This document shows, piece after piece, positions 1 to 6,185 of a stretch of 7,394 nt of DNA. Numbering within the stretch: position 1 is the stretch's first letter; every line of letters starts with the position of its first letter. Location: contig WRIO01000048.1 in the NCBI GenBank assembly GCA_009782695.1, positions 1-7,394 of the forward strand, read 5' to 3'. This DNA comes from Candidatus Cloacimonadota bacterium (lineage in GTDB: Bacteria; Cloacimonadota; Cloacimonadia; Cloacimonadales; WRIO01). The position numbers were made by a program, and so were the translations under genes. The notes under the pieces were generated by a model. It was not told the origin of the DNA, ran no database searches, and saw nothing but the letters and a program-made list of their open reading frames with translations.

Positions 1-2152
1 TTTGCCACAGCAACTTGTAACTAAGGTCAAGCCGCGAATAATCGGGTAACCTAACAGCATCCTTATAGCTATAAATAAACCCAAAATGATCGCCAGCATA
101 ATAGACCTGTTCTGGCACTGCGGCTGGCTGTCCGGTAGCAAAGGTATAGGTGGCACCGAGTATCATTTCTGCCCCCCAGAGCCTGCGACCAGTTTGCTCT
201 GATATATTATACGCTTGCACCATATTTATTTGGTGAGTTCTATCGTGTTTGGGGTAAAAATATTTAGGTTTTTGAGTGACAGGATTAAGGTTTGTGTTTT
301 GAAATTTATTTTTGGTGATACCCAAAGAGTAGCCTAAAAAGCCAGCAAAACCCCAGTTATCAGTTCGTAGGAGCACATCAAAACCATAGCTGTGTCCCTT
401 GCCAACATTGACCACATCGCTTAGTTTCATAGTGTTATTGTCCCACTCTTCCTCGATATCCCAGTTATAATCGACTATGTTTTTCATATCTTTGTAATAA
501 AACTCTATGTCAAAGCCCAAACCTTCTGTGATATTATTCTTATAGCCCAAAATATAATGGTCGGATTCACTGGGCGAGACTGTCCCGTCCAGAGGCATCC
601 ACACATCCATAGGAGAGCTGATAACGGGACCTATTTGAGCTAGAAACTGATAATATTTGCCATAATTTGCGTAAATATTGCTATCAACATCCAGCTTTCT
701 ACGCAAAGACAGACGGGGCGAGACACGAAAATAGTTACCGTCTGGGCTTTCGGGCAAATTGATTTTAGTGGTGGCATAGTTCGAAAGCCGAAATCCCGGC
801 TGAAAAGTCCAGAAAGCATTTACTATCCACGAGTCTTGGAAATAAAAGTCATTTGTAATTGACTCTACTTGGACATTTACCAGTTGTTCTTTGGGTATAT
901 CCATATCAGTGGTGTTTAAAAAATCGACCGTGTTGTATTTCATATCAAAGCCAAAATCGAGCAGGTGATAATTATTCGGTGTATAGTTTAGCACGCCTTT
1001 CACTGTATAGTCATCGATGTTGTTAAACCGAGTCATATAGCCGCTACTTGTTTTTTGACTGATGTCTGATTCGAAATAGCTATTTGCAAGTATAAAATAA
1101 GAAAACCAGCGAGGGCTAAAGATATGCGTCCATTGACTGCTAAATGTCCTATTACCCCAGCCTATGTCGATACCTATATCTATCTCCTCGATATCCCATT
1201 TTAGTTTGTCATATCCCACATAAGAGCTAGCGGTCACCTTGTCACGATTTGAGATGTCGTAATTCACTTTTATATGTCCATCATAAAAATAATAGTCAGG
1301 AAGTTCGTCGATAGCCATAGTTATTAGGTCAAAATAACTCCTACGAAAAGACCCCATATATGAGCCTTTTTGCGAGCTAATCGACCAAGGACCTTCGGCT
1401 GTGACCTGTGCACTTATCAAGCTCAAACGAGCTATCCCATGATGTGATTTTCTGTTTCCATCTAAGTTTCTGATGTCTAGCACAGAAGATAGCCGTCCCC
1501 CATATTTTGCGGGAAAACCACCTTTTAGCAGCTCGACATTATCTATGGCATCGACATTAAAGGTGCTAAAAAGCCCTCCAAAATGGGTAGGGTTATAAAC
1601 TTCGATATTGTCGAGGAGTATTTGATTTTGGTCGGGACTGCCACCCCGCACATACATACCACTGGAAAAATCGGCAATCGGCGTCACACCGGGTAGGGTC
1701 AAAAGCGAACGAACTATATCAGGTTCGACCATCGGCACCACATCGAGTAGTTGCTTTGGAGTTCTTGATACACGGCTGATTTGTATCTCGCGGGTGTTGA
1801 CTTCTTGAGAATTCTTTTCTGAGACTACAAACACATCTTCCATTTGTATAGACCGCTGAGATAATTCTATATTTAGATACGCACTCTCATTTTCTTTTAC
1901 TGTGATGATACGGCTTTCAGTTTTATAGGAAATATGTGACACAAAGATCTCATAAATACCGGGTTTGACATCTGTCAGCACATAATAACCCTTTTGATTT
2001 GAACTAGTTCCCACAGAAGTGCCTTGTAGTGTTATACTTGCGAACTCGATAGGTTGTCCATTGCTACTATTTGTCACATTGCCACTGATAGTTTCGGCAG
2101 ATATAAAGCTTATAAGCATTAATAAGCTAAAAATTAAACCAAATCTCTTTAT
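1..2152 (-). CDS. TonB-dependent outer-membrane receptor with CarboxypepD_reg-like domain, C-terminus beyond window, ATA at apparent start
   Basis: An uninterrupted minus-strand frame of 717 codons runs off the left edge. Seen: an export signal (KRFGLIFSLLMLISFISA, cleavage likely before ETISG), a carboxypeptidase-regulatory-like beta domain at about residues 21-98 (ISGNVTN...GQPIEFASITL...KGYYVLTDVKPGIYEI), then a TonB plug at about 130-230 with SLLTLPGVTP, YVRGGSPDQNQILLDNIEVY and ELLKGGFPAKYGGRLSSVLDI. The rest is aromatic-rich alternating sequence typical of the 22-strand barrel, ending near LPDYSRLDLSYKLLWQ, so most of the protein is present. Known of the family: TonB/ExbBD-energised uptake of bulky ligands across the outer membrane; the substrate cannot be told, and no SusD partner is visible. 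Start: the signal peptide begins exactly at an ATA codon (2152-2150) behind GGAGG. The first in-frame ATG (2119) would cut the signal peptide to a stub without a ribosome site, and an in-frame GTG at 2260 lies inside repeats. Either ATA is used, the start is mutated, or a base is miscalled. Confidence 0.93.
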   Translation of the reverse strand, partial: MKRFGLIFSLLMLISFISAETISGNVTNSSNGQPIEFASITLQGTSVGTSSNQKGYYVLTDVKPGIYEIFVSHISYKTESRIITVKENESAYLNIELSQRSIQMEDVFVVSEKNSQEVNTREIQISRVSRTPKQLLDVVPMVEPDIVRSLLTLPGVTPIADFSSGMYVRGGSPDQNQILLDNIEVYNPTHFGGLFSTFNVDAIDNVELLKGGFPAKYGGRLSSVLDIRNLDGNRKSHHGIARLSLISAQVTAEGPWSISSQKGSYMGSFRRSYFDLITMAIDELPDYYFYDGHIKVNYDISNRDKVTASSYVGYDKLKWDIEEIDIGIDIGWGNRTFSSQWTHIFSPRWFSYFILANSYFESDISQKTSSGYMTRFNNIDDYTVKGVLNYTPNNYHLLDFGFDMKYNTVDFLNTTDMDIPKEQLVNVQVESITNDFYFQDSWIVNAFWTFQPGFRLSNYATTKINLPESPDGNYFRVSPRLSLRRKLDVDSNIYANYGKYYQFLAQIGPVISSPMDVWMPLDGTVSPSESDHYILGYKNNITEGLGFDIEFYYKDMKNIVDYNWDIEEEWDNNTMKLSDVVNVGKGHSYGFDVLLRTDNWGFAGFLGYSLGITKNKFQNTNLNPVTQKPKYFYPKHDRTHQINMVQAYNISEQTGRRLWGAEMILGATYTFATGQPAAVPEQVYYAGDHFGFIYSYKDAVRLPDYSRLDLSYKLLWQ

Positions 2153-2156
2153 AATT

Positions 2157-2161
2157 CCTCC
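2157..2161 (-). promoter_or_regulatory. Ribosome binding site of the receptor gene
   Basis: GGAGG on the minus strand lies four bases before the ATA codon at 2152-2150, which is followed directly by the Lys-Arg n-region of the signal peptide. This site fixes the start to ATA despite the missing ATG. No other start codon lies at a workable distance: the in-frame ATG at 2119 is 37 bases away. No convincing promoter was recognised upstream. Confidence 0.7.
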
Positions 2162-2193
2162 GAAATAATACGAAAATAACGATAACGAATATT

Positions 2194-2218
2194 GTAGCGG
2201 AGAGCGTCCTCGCTCTCC
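2194..2218 (+). repeat. GTAG-led hairpin, left copy
   Basis: GTAGC is followed by a perfect 8-bp stem, GGAGAGCG (2199-2206) and CGCTCTCC (2211-2218), around a TCCT loop. The reverse complement of 2660-2684 matches it with one mismatch over about 25 bases, and that mismatch lies in the loop. There is no T-tract on either side, so it is not a classical intrinsic terminator, although it sits just upstream of the receptor gene. It is best read as a dispersed palindromic intergenic repeat. Confidence 0.8.
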
Positions 2219-2290
2219 ATATCCACATCTGTGCGTAGCACACCGACAATTCCCATCCACCACGAAGCGAAGCGTAGTAGCCTGTCATTT

Positions 2291-2360
2291 GGAGGGGTGG
2301 CATTTTGAAGCTTGCGGAAAAATGACGGGGTGGTTAAAATCTATGCCCACGCCCCGTCAT
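2291..2360 (+). repeat. GC-rich palindromic repeat element (GGAGGGGTGGC ... GACGGGGTGG type)
   Basis: The element begins GGAGGGGTGGC, contains AAGCTTGCGG, and carries a 9-bp stem ATGACGGGG (2322-2330) with CCCCGTCAT (2352-2360) around a 21-base loop. The same order of words (GGGGTGGC, then GCGG or GCTTGC, then GACGGGGTG) recurs on the minus strand of the 83-bp array and on the plus strand at 7224-7257. The copies are therefore diverged members of one intergenic family. No coding potential was seen. Confidence 0.65.
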
Positions 2361-2466
2361 CCAACTTCGTTGGAAATTACAAATGACAAAATACCAATGA
2401 CTCGTAATTTGTCCTTTGTAACTTGTCATTATTAACTGCCACCCATCTCCAAGGAGTGGGGAAAAG
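2358..2466 (+). repeat. Dispersed inverted repeat, left copy (partner at 7286-7394)
   Basis: Read in reverse complement, this segment aligns without gaps to 7286-7394 (positions sum to 9752). The core 2358-2441 differs from 7311-7394 at 2 of 84 positions. The outer 25 bases are weaker, with about six differences, but keep the flanking CCCC and GGAG words. It contains a small stem CCAAC-TTC-GTTGG (2361-2373) and several GTCATT/AATGAC words. The two copies bracket the four-gene operon in opposite orientation. The right copy reaches the window edge, so its true length is unknown. Confidence 0.92.
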
Positions 2467-2470
2467 AAAA

Positions 2471-2654
2471 TGTTTCCTTCGGACAGATATAATTTATCTA
2501 ACCACCCTGTCCGCTAAAGCGTCCACCCCTCCAGATTGGAGGGGAATTAAGCATGTTTCCTTCGGACGGATATAATTTATCTAACCACCCCGTCCGCTAA
2601 AGCGTCCACCCCTCCAGATTGGAGGGGAATTAAGCATGTTTCCTTCGGACGGAT
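2471..2654 (-). repeat. 83-bp tandem repeat, two full copies and a partial third
   Basis: Full units are 2471-2553 and 2554-2636. An 18-base third start (2637-2654) is cut off by the GTAG hairpin. Each unit has three stems: CGGACAG or CGGACGG pairing with CTGTCCG or CCGTCCG (2480-2486 with 2507-2513; 2563-2569 with 2590-2596), a small CGC-TAAA-GCG stem, and a perfect 8-bp stem CCCCTCCA-GAT-TGGAGGGG (2526-2544 and 2609-2627). The two units differ only at 2485/2568 (A to G) and 2508/2591 (T to C), which are partners in the first stem. The minus strand reads like the plus-strand element at 2291-2333 (GGAGGGGTGG...GCGG...GACGGGGTGG), so the array is probably the same family in inverted orientation. 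Confidence 0.92.
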
Positions 2655-2659
2655 GTTGT

Positions 2660-2684
2660 GGAGAGCGGGGACGCTCTCCGCTAC
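2660..2684 (-). repeat. GTAG-led hairpin, right copy (inverted)
   Basis: On the minus strand GTAGC (2684-2680) leads into stem GGAGAGCG (2679-2672), loop TCCC and CGCTCTCC (2667-2660). It starts about 40 bases after the amidohydrolase stop codon and could form in the 3' end of the operon transcript, but no U-run follows, so a terminator role is only possible. It is the inverted partner of 2194-2218. Confidence 0.8.
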
Positions 2685-2724
2685 TAGCAAGGTTATACAT
2701 TCATTGTATTAGGTAAAAACATTA

Positions 2725-3528
2725 TCAAAAGTCTAAACTCACGCCCTGGCACACTACATTAAATATCTTTTTTAATCTATCAAAACACTCTGTGTCAATC
2801 TCTTGTGTCCACTCATTCATCCAAATCTTTTTAAATTCGATAGCCAGACAGCAAACCCTACCCGTATATTTGTGGTTTATATATTGAGACATAAAGCCAC
2901 CAGGAAACTTAACATTCTGCCTGACATCAAGGTGACTTTCGCGGGTAGCTCTATTGGAAAAATCACCTTCAAACTGCTGCTGAATAAATAGCTGCTGTAT
3001 CTTGTCCACCAAAGGTCGCCATTCTGCTGATATAAACTGGTAATTATTTGTGCCTATGATGATTTCTGGGTTTAATTCACCGGGGTCAAACTCAGCCCCG
3101 GCACCTTGCCTTCTGTGATTGTAGCTATGAATGTCCCAAATCAACAATCTATCAAACAACCGCAACTGTTTATCGATTATAGCGTCCAAAGTAGCATAAA
3201 ACAAATCATATTTTCGCAGAGACATCTCTTTCTCTGCCTCTGTCAAGGCAACACTTCGATAAACAGGCAGACCCCAACAGTCCTCTGGCTTTTCATATAC
3301 AGCCTTCGTTCTGTGCCGGTTTATATCGTATTCAAAACGAGAAGTGTATTGGATAATATGGTTCTCTTTGTCAGATACAAATTGCTCTGTAAAGGGGTCT
3401 TCTTCTCTCATTCTATCTGGTTCGGAGATAGATATTTTCTGTTTTAGGTTTTCAGACATATTATGTCCGTTATGGATTGCTGTGAAAATCACAGGGCTAT
3501 TTTCAGTGATGTTGTATTTAGTTTCCAA
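2725..3528 (-). CDS. N-formylglutamate amidohydrolase family protein (TTG start)
   Basis: This 267-residue protein matches the N-formylglutamate amidohydrolase fold (Pfam FGase), zinc hydrolases related to the carboxypeptidase/AstE group. Seen in order: AIHNGHNMSEN at 18-27 (His19, His22 and Glu26 are candidate metal ligands), YDINRHRTKAVY at 67-78, WDIHSYNHRR at 131-140, NPEIIIGT at 153-160, FPGGFMSQYI at 208-217 and AIEFKKIWMNE at 229-239. Known for the family: hydrolysis of N-formyl-L-glutamate to formate and glutamate in histidine breakdown, though many members have untested substrates. No other hut gene is nearby, so the substrate is open. The start is TTG at 3528: an in-frame TAA lies just upstream, a GGAAG site precedes it, and the next ATG (residue 24) would delete the HNGH motif. 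It overlaps the ATPase gene by 11 bp, suggesting coupled translation. No signal peptide; cytoplasmic. Confidence 0.88.
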   Translation of the reverse strand: METKYNITENSPVIFTAIHNGHNMSENLKQKISISEPDRMREEDPFTEQFVSDKENHIIQYTSRFEYDINRHRTKAVYEKPEDCWGLPVYRSVALTEAEKEMSLRKYDLFYATLDAIIDKQLRLFDRLLIWDIHSYNHRRQGAGAEFDPGELNPEIIIGTNNYQFISAEWRPLVDKIQQLFIQQQFEGDFSNRATRESHLDVRQNVKFPGGFMSQYINHKYTGRVCCLAIEFKKIWMNEWTQEIDTECFDRLKKIFNVVCQGVSLDF

Positions 3529-4612
3529 TGGTTTCTTCCGTATTTATATCAAAAAAATGAGCTTTTGACAAATCTAAACTCACCTTTAGAGTTTTATTCA
3601 TCTCAGGTTCAGCAACTGGGCTAAATCGAGCCACTAGGCTATTGTTAGCAGCGGTCAAATAAACCATATACTCGTTCCCAAGTGGTTCCACGAGGTCGCA
3701 AAAACTATCTATTTCCACAAAGGTCTCACTCTTTTCTTTAAATCTACTGTCATAAATATCTTCGGGGCGTATGCCCAAAATCACTTCTTTACTTACATAG
3801 TTAGACATATTGTCACCAGCCGGAAGCTTTATGTTTTTATGGCTAAAATAAAGTGAACCATTTTCCGAAACCACTTCTCCCCTGATAAAGTTCATACTCG
3901 GACTGCCGATAAATGAAGCAACAAACATATTTTTGGGTTTATTATACACTTCCAAGGGCTTACCTATCTGCTGTATCACGCCCTCTTTCATGACAACTAT
4001 CTTGCTCCCCATAGTCATAGCCTCCACTTGATCATGAGTAACATAAATCATAGTAGATTTTAGTGTATTATGCAGCTTAGATATTTCAGTCCTCATCTGC
4101 ACCCGCATTTTTGCGTCAAGGTTCGAGAGAGGCTCATCAAAAAGGAAAACTTTTGGGTTGCGGACAATAGCCCTGCCTAACGCAACTCGTTGCCTTTGCC
4201 CACCAGATAATTGCTTCGGTAGTCGGGTTAAAAGCTCTTCTATTTTCAGTAGGTTCGCTGTTTTAGATACCTTCTCTTTTATCGCAGCTTTCGAGAATTT
4301 GCGTAGTTTTAAGGCAAAAGCCATATTTTCATACACAGTCAAATGTGGGTAAAGTGCATAGTTTTGAAAAACCATAGCTATGTCTCTGTCTTTGGCAGGG
4401 ACATCGTTCACTATCCTATTGTCTATGGTTATACTGCCTTCTGTGATGGTCTCAAGCCCTGCTATCATGCGCAAAAGGGTTGTCTTACCGCAGCCAGAAG
4501 GACCGACAAGCACCACAAATTCGTTCTCATCAGCGGTAAAAGAGGCGTTTTTAACTGCCTTAAAGCCATTTTCATAGCTTTTGTTGACAGCTTCGATAGT
4601 CACTTTAGCCAT
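3518..4612 (-). CDS. Sugar-type ABC transporter ATP-binding protein (MalK/UgpC/MsmX family)
   Basis: This 364-residue protein has the family's normal length and is complete. Seen: Walker A GPSGCGKT at 37-44, Q-loop Gln83 in VFQNYALYPHLTV, signature LSGGQ at 135-139, Walker B VFLFDE at 155-160 with catalytic Glu160, D-loop SNLD, and switch His193 in VTHDQ. A C-terminal TOBE/OB extension includes LGIRPEDIY (279-287). The QNYALYPHLTV and GSPSMNF words are typical of ATPases serving carbohydrate or glycerol-phosphate importers (CUT1). Known role: it binds two inner-membrane permeases and hydrolyses ATP to drive uptake. No permease or solute-binding gene is adjacent, so it is an orphan subunit that may serve transporters elsewhere, as MsmX does; substrate unknown. 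The ATG at 4612 overlaps the end of the GGDEF gene by 8 bp with only a poor ribosome site, consistent with translational coupling. Confidence 0.96.
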   Translation of the reverse strand: MAKVTIEAVNKSYENGFKAVKNASFTADENEFVVLVGPSGCGKTTLLRMIAGLETITEGSITIDNRIVNDVPAKDRDIAMVFQNYALYPHLTVYENMAFALKLRKFSKAAIKEKVSKTANLLKIEELLTRLPKQLSGGQRQRVALGRAIVRNPKVFLFDEPLSNLDAKMRVQMRTEISKLHNTLKSTMIYVTHDQVEAMTMGSKIVVMKEGVIQQIGKPLEVYNKPKNMFVASFIGSPSMNFIRGEVVSENGSLYFSHKNIKLPAGDNMSNYVSKEVILGIRPEDIYDSRFKEKSETFVEIDSFCDLVEPLGNEYMVYLTAANNSLVARFSPVAEPEMNKTLKVSLDLSKAHFFDINTEETIGN

Positions 4613-6128
4613 TGTCGTCTTTTTGATTTACATCCTCATCTGCACTGATAACTACTCTATTTCGCCCTTTTCTTTTAGCTATATAGCACAGTTTATCAGC
4701 CTCGCGGATTAGTTTGTCCAAAAGATTTATATCATTTAGCTCGCTAGGATCTGCCTCTGAAACCCCCACAGAGATAGTTATTTTTATCTCTTGTCCTTCG
4801 TGGACAGTGATTACTTTTTTCTCGATAGCTTTCCTGATCTTTTCTGCTAAGTTCTTGGCTATCTTTTTGTTTGTCTCATAGAGAATAACCACTATCTCAT
4901 CGCCTCCATATCGCACGATGATATCCGAACGCTTGAAATAGCCTTTTATCATATCCGAAGCCCATAAAATGGAGACATCGCCGAGGTTGTGACCGAATTT
5001 ATCATTTATCTGCTTTAGGTTGTCCAGGTCGATAAAAAGACAAGAAAGTGGCACTCCATCAGCGATAGCAGATTCCATCAAGACCTCAAACTGTTCATGC
5101 AGGTAACGCCGATTGTTTAAGCCTGTGAGAGTATCAGCAAAAGCTAGATTGAAGTTCTTGTTACTAAGCTCTTTGACCTCATCATAAGCACTTTTCAAAG
5201 AGTTTAGCAAGAAGGTATAATGCAGGTGATAATCTGACACAAGCTCTAATATCTTGTTTTCCAATCGTTCCTTTATCTCCAAATAATCTGTGCGGGGGAT
5301 AAAATCTTGTAGAGAATTTATCTTTTCAACATACTGACGCCATTTGTCTATAAAAAAGGAGTTTGAGGTTGAAAATGATAGTATCGCCTTTTCATAGTTT
5401 TTTCTGGTGGTGTAATATTCTCCGCAGAACAAATAAACATCATACCACTCGTTAAAATTCAAGGTTTCGATAGGACAATTTAGTAGTTCTGCACAATAAT
5501 TCATAGCTATTTCAGGAGTATTTCTATTTATCAAAAAATATTGATTTATTATCTTGGAATATACCATACTGGAGTTTGAGGGTATTATCTTTCTTGCTTC
5601 TACTAATATCCTTTCTGTTATATCATAGTATTTCGCTTTGGTAAACAGGTTGCACCACTCTAAATATAAATAAAATCTTTCGTTAAAAGTAGTTTTTCCC
5701 ACCATATCTCTCAGAGTTTGTAAAAAATAATCATTCGATTCTCGATATTCAAGCTTTTCAAGCGTAATCTGGCTTTTCAAATACAGTGTGAAATTTATGT
5801 TCAAATTCTCTGATTTAGCCCCAAACATCCGCACGATTTTTCCTAAATATTCCTCTGCTAACAGGTGTTCACTAATATCAAGCAAAATGAGCAACGAACG
5901 GCATGAATTAAAAATGGTCTCATTGTTTGCCAAATGTTTTGTCAGGGCGCGATAATAAATATCCATAAACGACAGACTGAAGTCAAAATTTTGCAATATG
6001 TTTTTGTCATCTGTGTGCGAGGCGATATCCTCCACGATGAAATCACCTGTGGTATCTAACCAATCTTTTAGGTTCCAAACCTTTCTGCTACCGCTTATCA
6101 AGGCTTCTAATGTCGTTTCTTTGAACAT
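4605..6128 (-). CDS. Diguanylate cyclase with N-terminal helical (TPR-like) region and GGDEF domain
   Basis: From the ATG at 6128 the product has 507 residues. About residues 1-300 are alpha-helical with TPR-like pairing (for example CGEYYTTRKNYEKAILSF) and no membrane segment. A linker helix (about 305-330) precedes a complete GGDEF domain: DTLTGLNNRR (332-341), FIDLDNLKQINDKFGHNLGD (365-384), the active-site loop RYGGDEI (406-412) and ISVGVS (452-457). Known role: condensing two GTP to cyclic di-GMP, with the helical region likely taking a protein or oligomerisation signal. GGDEI keeps the catalytic GGDE. The product-inhibition site, normally RxxD five residues before the loop, reads KRSD (399-402), so feedback control is doubtful. 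An in-frame TTG at 6164 gives 519 residues, but it lacks a ribosome site; the ATG has only a weak GGA. The gene lies 57 bp after psd and overlaps the ATPase start. Confidence 0.94.
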   Translation of the reverse strand: MFKETTLEALISGSRKVWNLKDWLDTTGDFIVEDIASHTDDKNILQNFDFSLSFMDIYYRALTKHLANNETIFNSCRSLLILLDISEHLLAEEYLGKIVRMFGAKSENLNINFTLYLKSQITLEKLEYRESNDYFLQTLRDMVGKTTFNERFYLYLEWCNLFTKAKYYDITERILVEARKIIPSNSSMVYSKIINQYFLINRNTPEIAMNYCAELLNCPIETLNFNEWYDVYLFCGEYYTTRKNYEKAILSFSTSNSFFIDKWRQYVEKINSLQDFIPRTDYLEIKERLENKILELVSDYHLHYTFLLNSLKSAYDEVKELSNKNFNLAFADTLTGLNNRRYLHEQFEVLMESAIADGVPLSCLFIDLDNLKQINDKFGHNLGDVSILWASDMIKGYFKRSDIIVRYGGDEIVVILYETNKKIAKNLAEKIRKAIEKKVITVHEGQEIKITISVGVSEADPSELNDINLLDKLIREADKLCYIAKRKGRNRVVISADEDVNQKDDNG

Positions 6129-6185
6129 AATATCCAAAAAAAATTTATACCCTCTTTTTGTCAAATAAATTTTATATATATTTAA

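Larger units (their letters stand above)
2153..2724. other. Gene-free intergenic zone packed with palindromic and tandem repeats
   Basis: These 572 bases between the amidohydrolase stop and the receptor start hold no credible gene. From left to right they contain a GTAG-led hairpin (2194-2218), a small TGTGC/GCACA stem (2230-2242), a GGAGGGGTGGC...GACGGGGTGG element (2291-2360), the left copy of a dispersed inverted repeat (2358-2466), a tandem 83-bp array (2471-2654), an inverted second GTAG hairpin (2660-2684) and a weak ATACA/TGTAT stem (2695-2709). The outer GTAG hairpins point towards each other, so the zone looks like a bounded, built-up repeat cluster rather than a single regulatory leader. 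Confidence 0.85.

Noticed and set aside
1..2152. Receptor pseudogene with internal frameshift
   Set aside because: Translation stays in a single frame from codon 1 to the window edge with no stop and with all plug motifs, so only the start codon is abnormal.
2150..2200. Sigma-70 promoter for the receptor (TACAAT at 2196-2191)
   Set aside because: The -10-like box overlaps the GTAG repeat, and the -35 position reads TGGAGA, a poor match.
2471..2654. CRISPR array
   Set aside because: The 83-bp units are directly joined with no unique spacers, are palindromic over most of their length, and no cas gene is near.
2660..2684. Intrinsic terminator of the operon
   Set aside because: The stem is strong but is not followed by a run of U, and an almost identical inverted copy lies just upstream of the receptor gene, so a repeat is the better reading.
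4343..4648. Plus-strand open frame of 101 codons opposite the ATPase gene
   Set aside because: It lies antisense to a gene with complete catalytic motifs, has no ribosome site, and shows no recognisable domain. The other plus-strand frames at 2803-3568, 4158-4577 and 6438-6644 were dropped for the same reasons.
6130..6170. Promoter TTGACA with TATAAA before the GGDEF gene
   Set aside because: The two boxes are only about nine bases apart, and the TTG of TTGACA is the alternative start codon. Spacing does not fit sigma-70 or Bacteroidota promoters.
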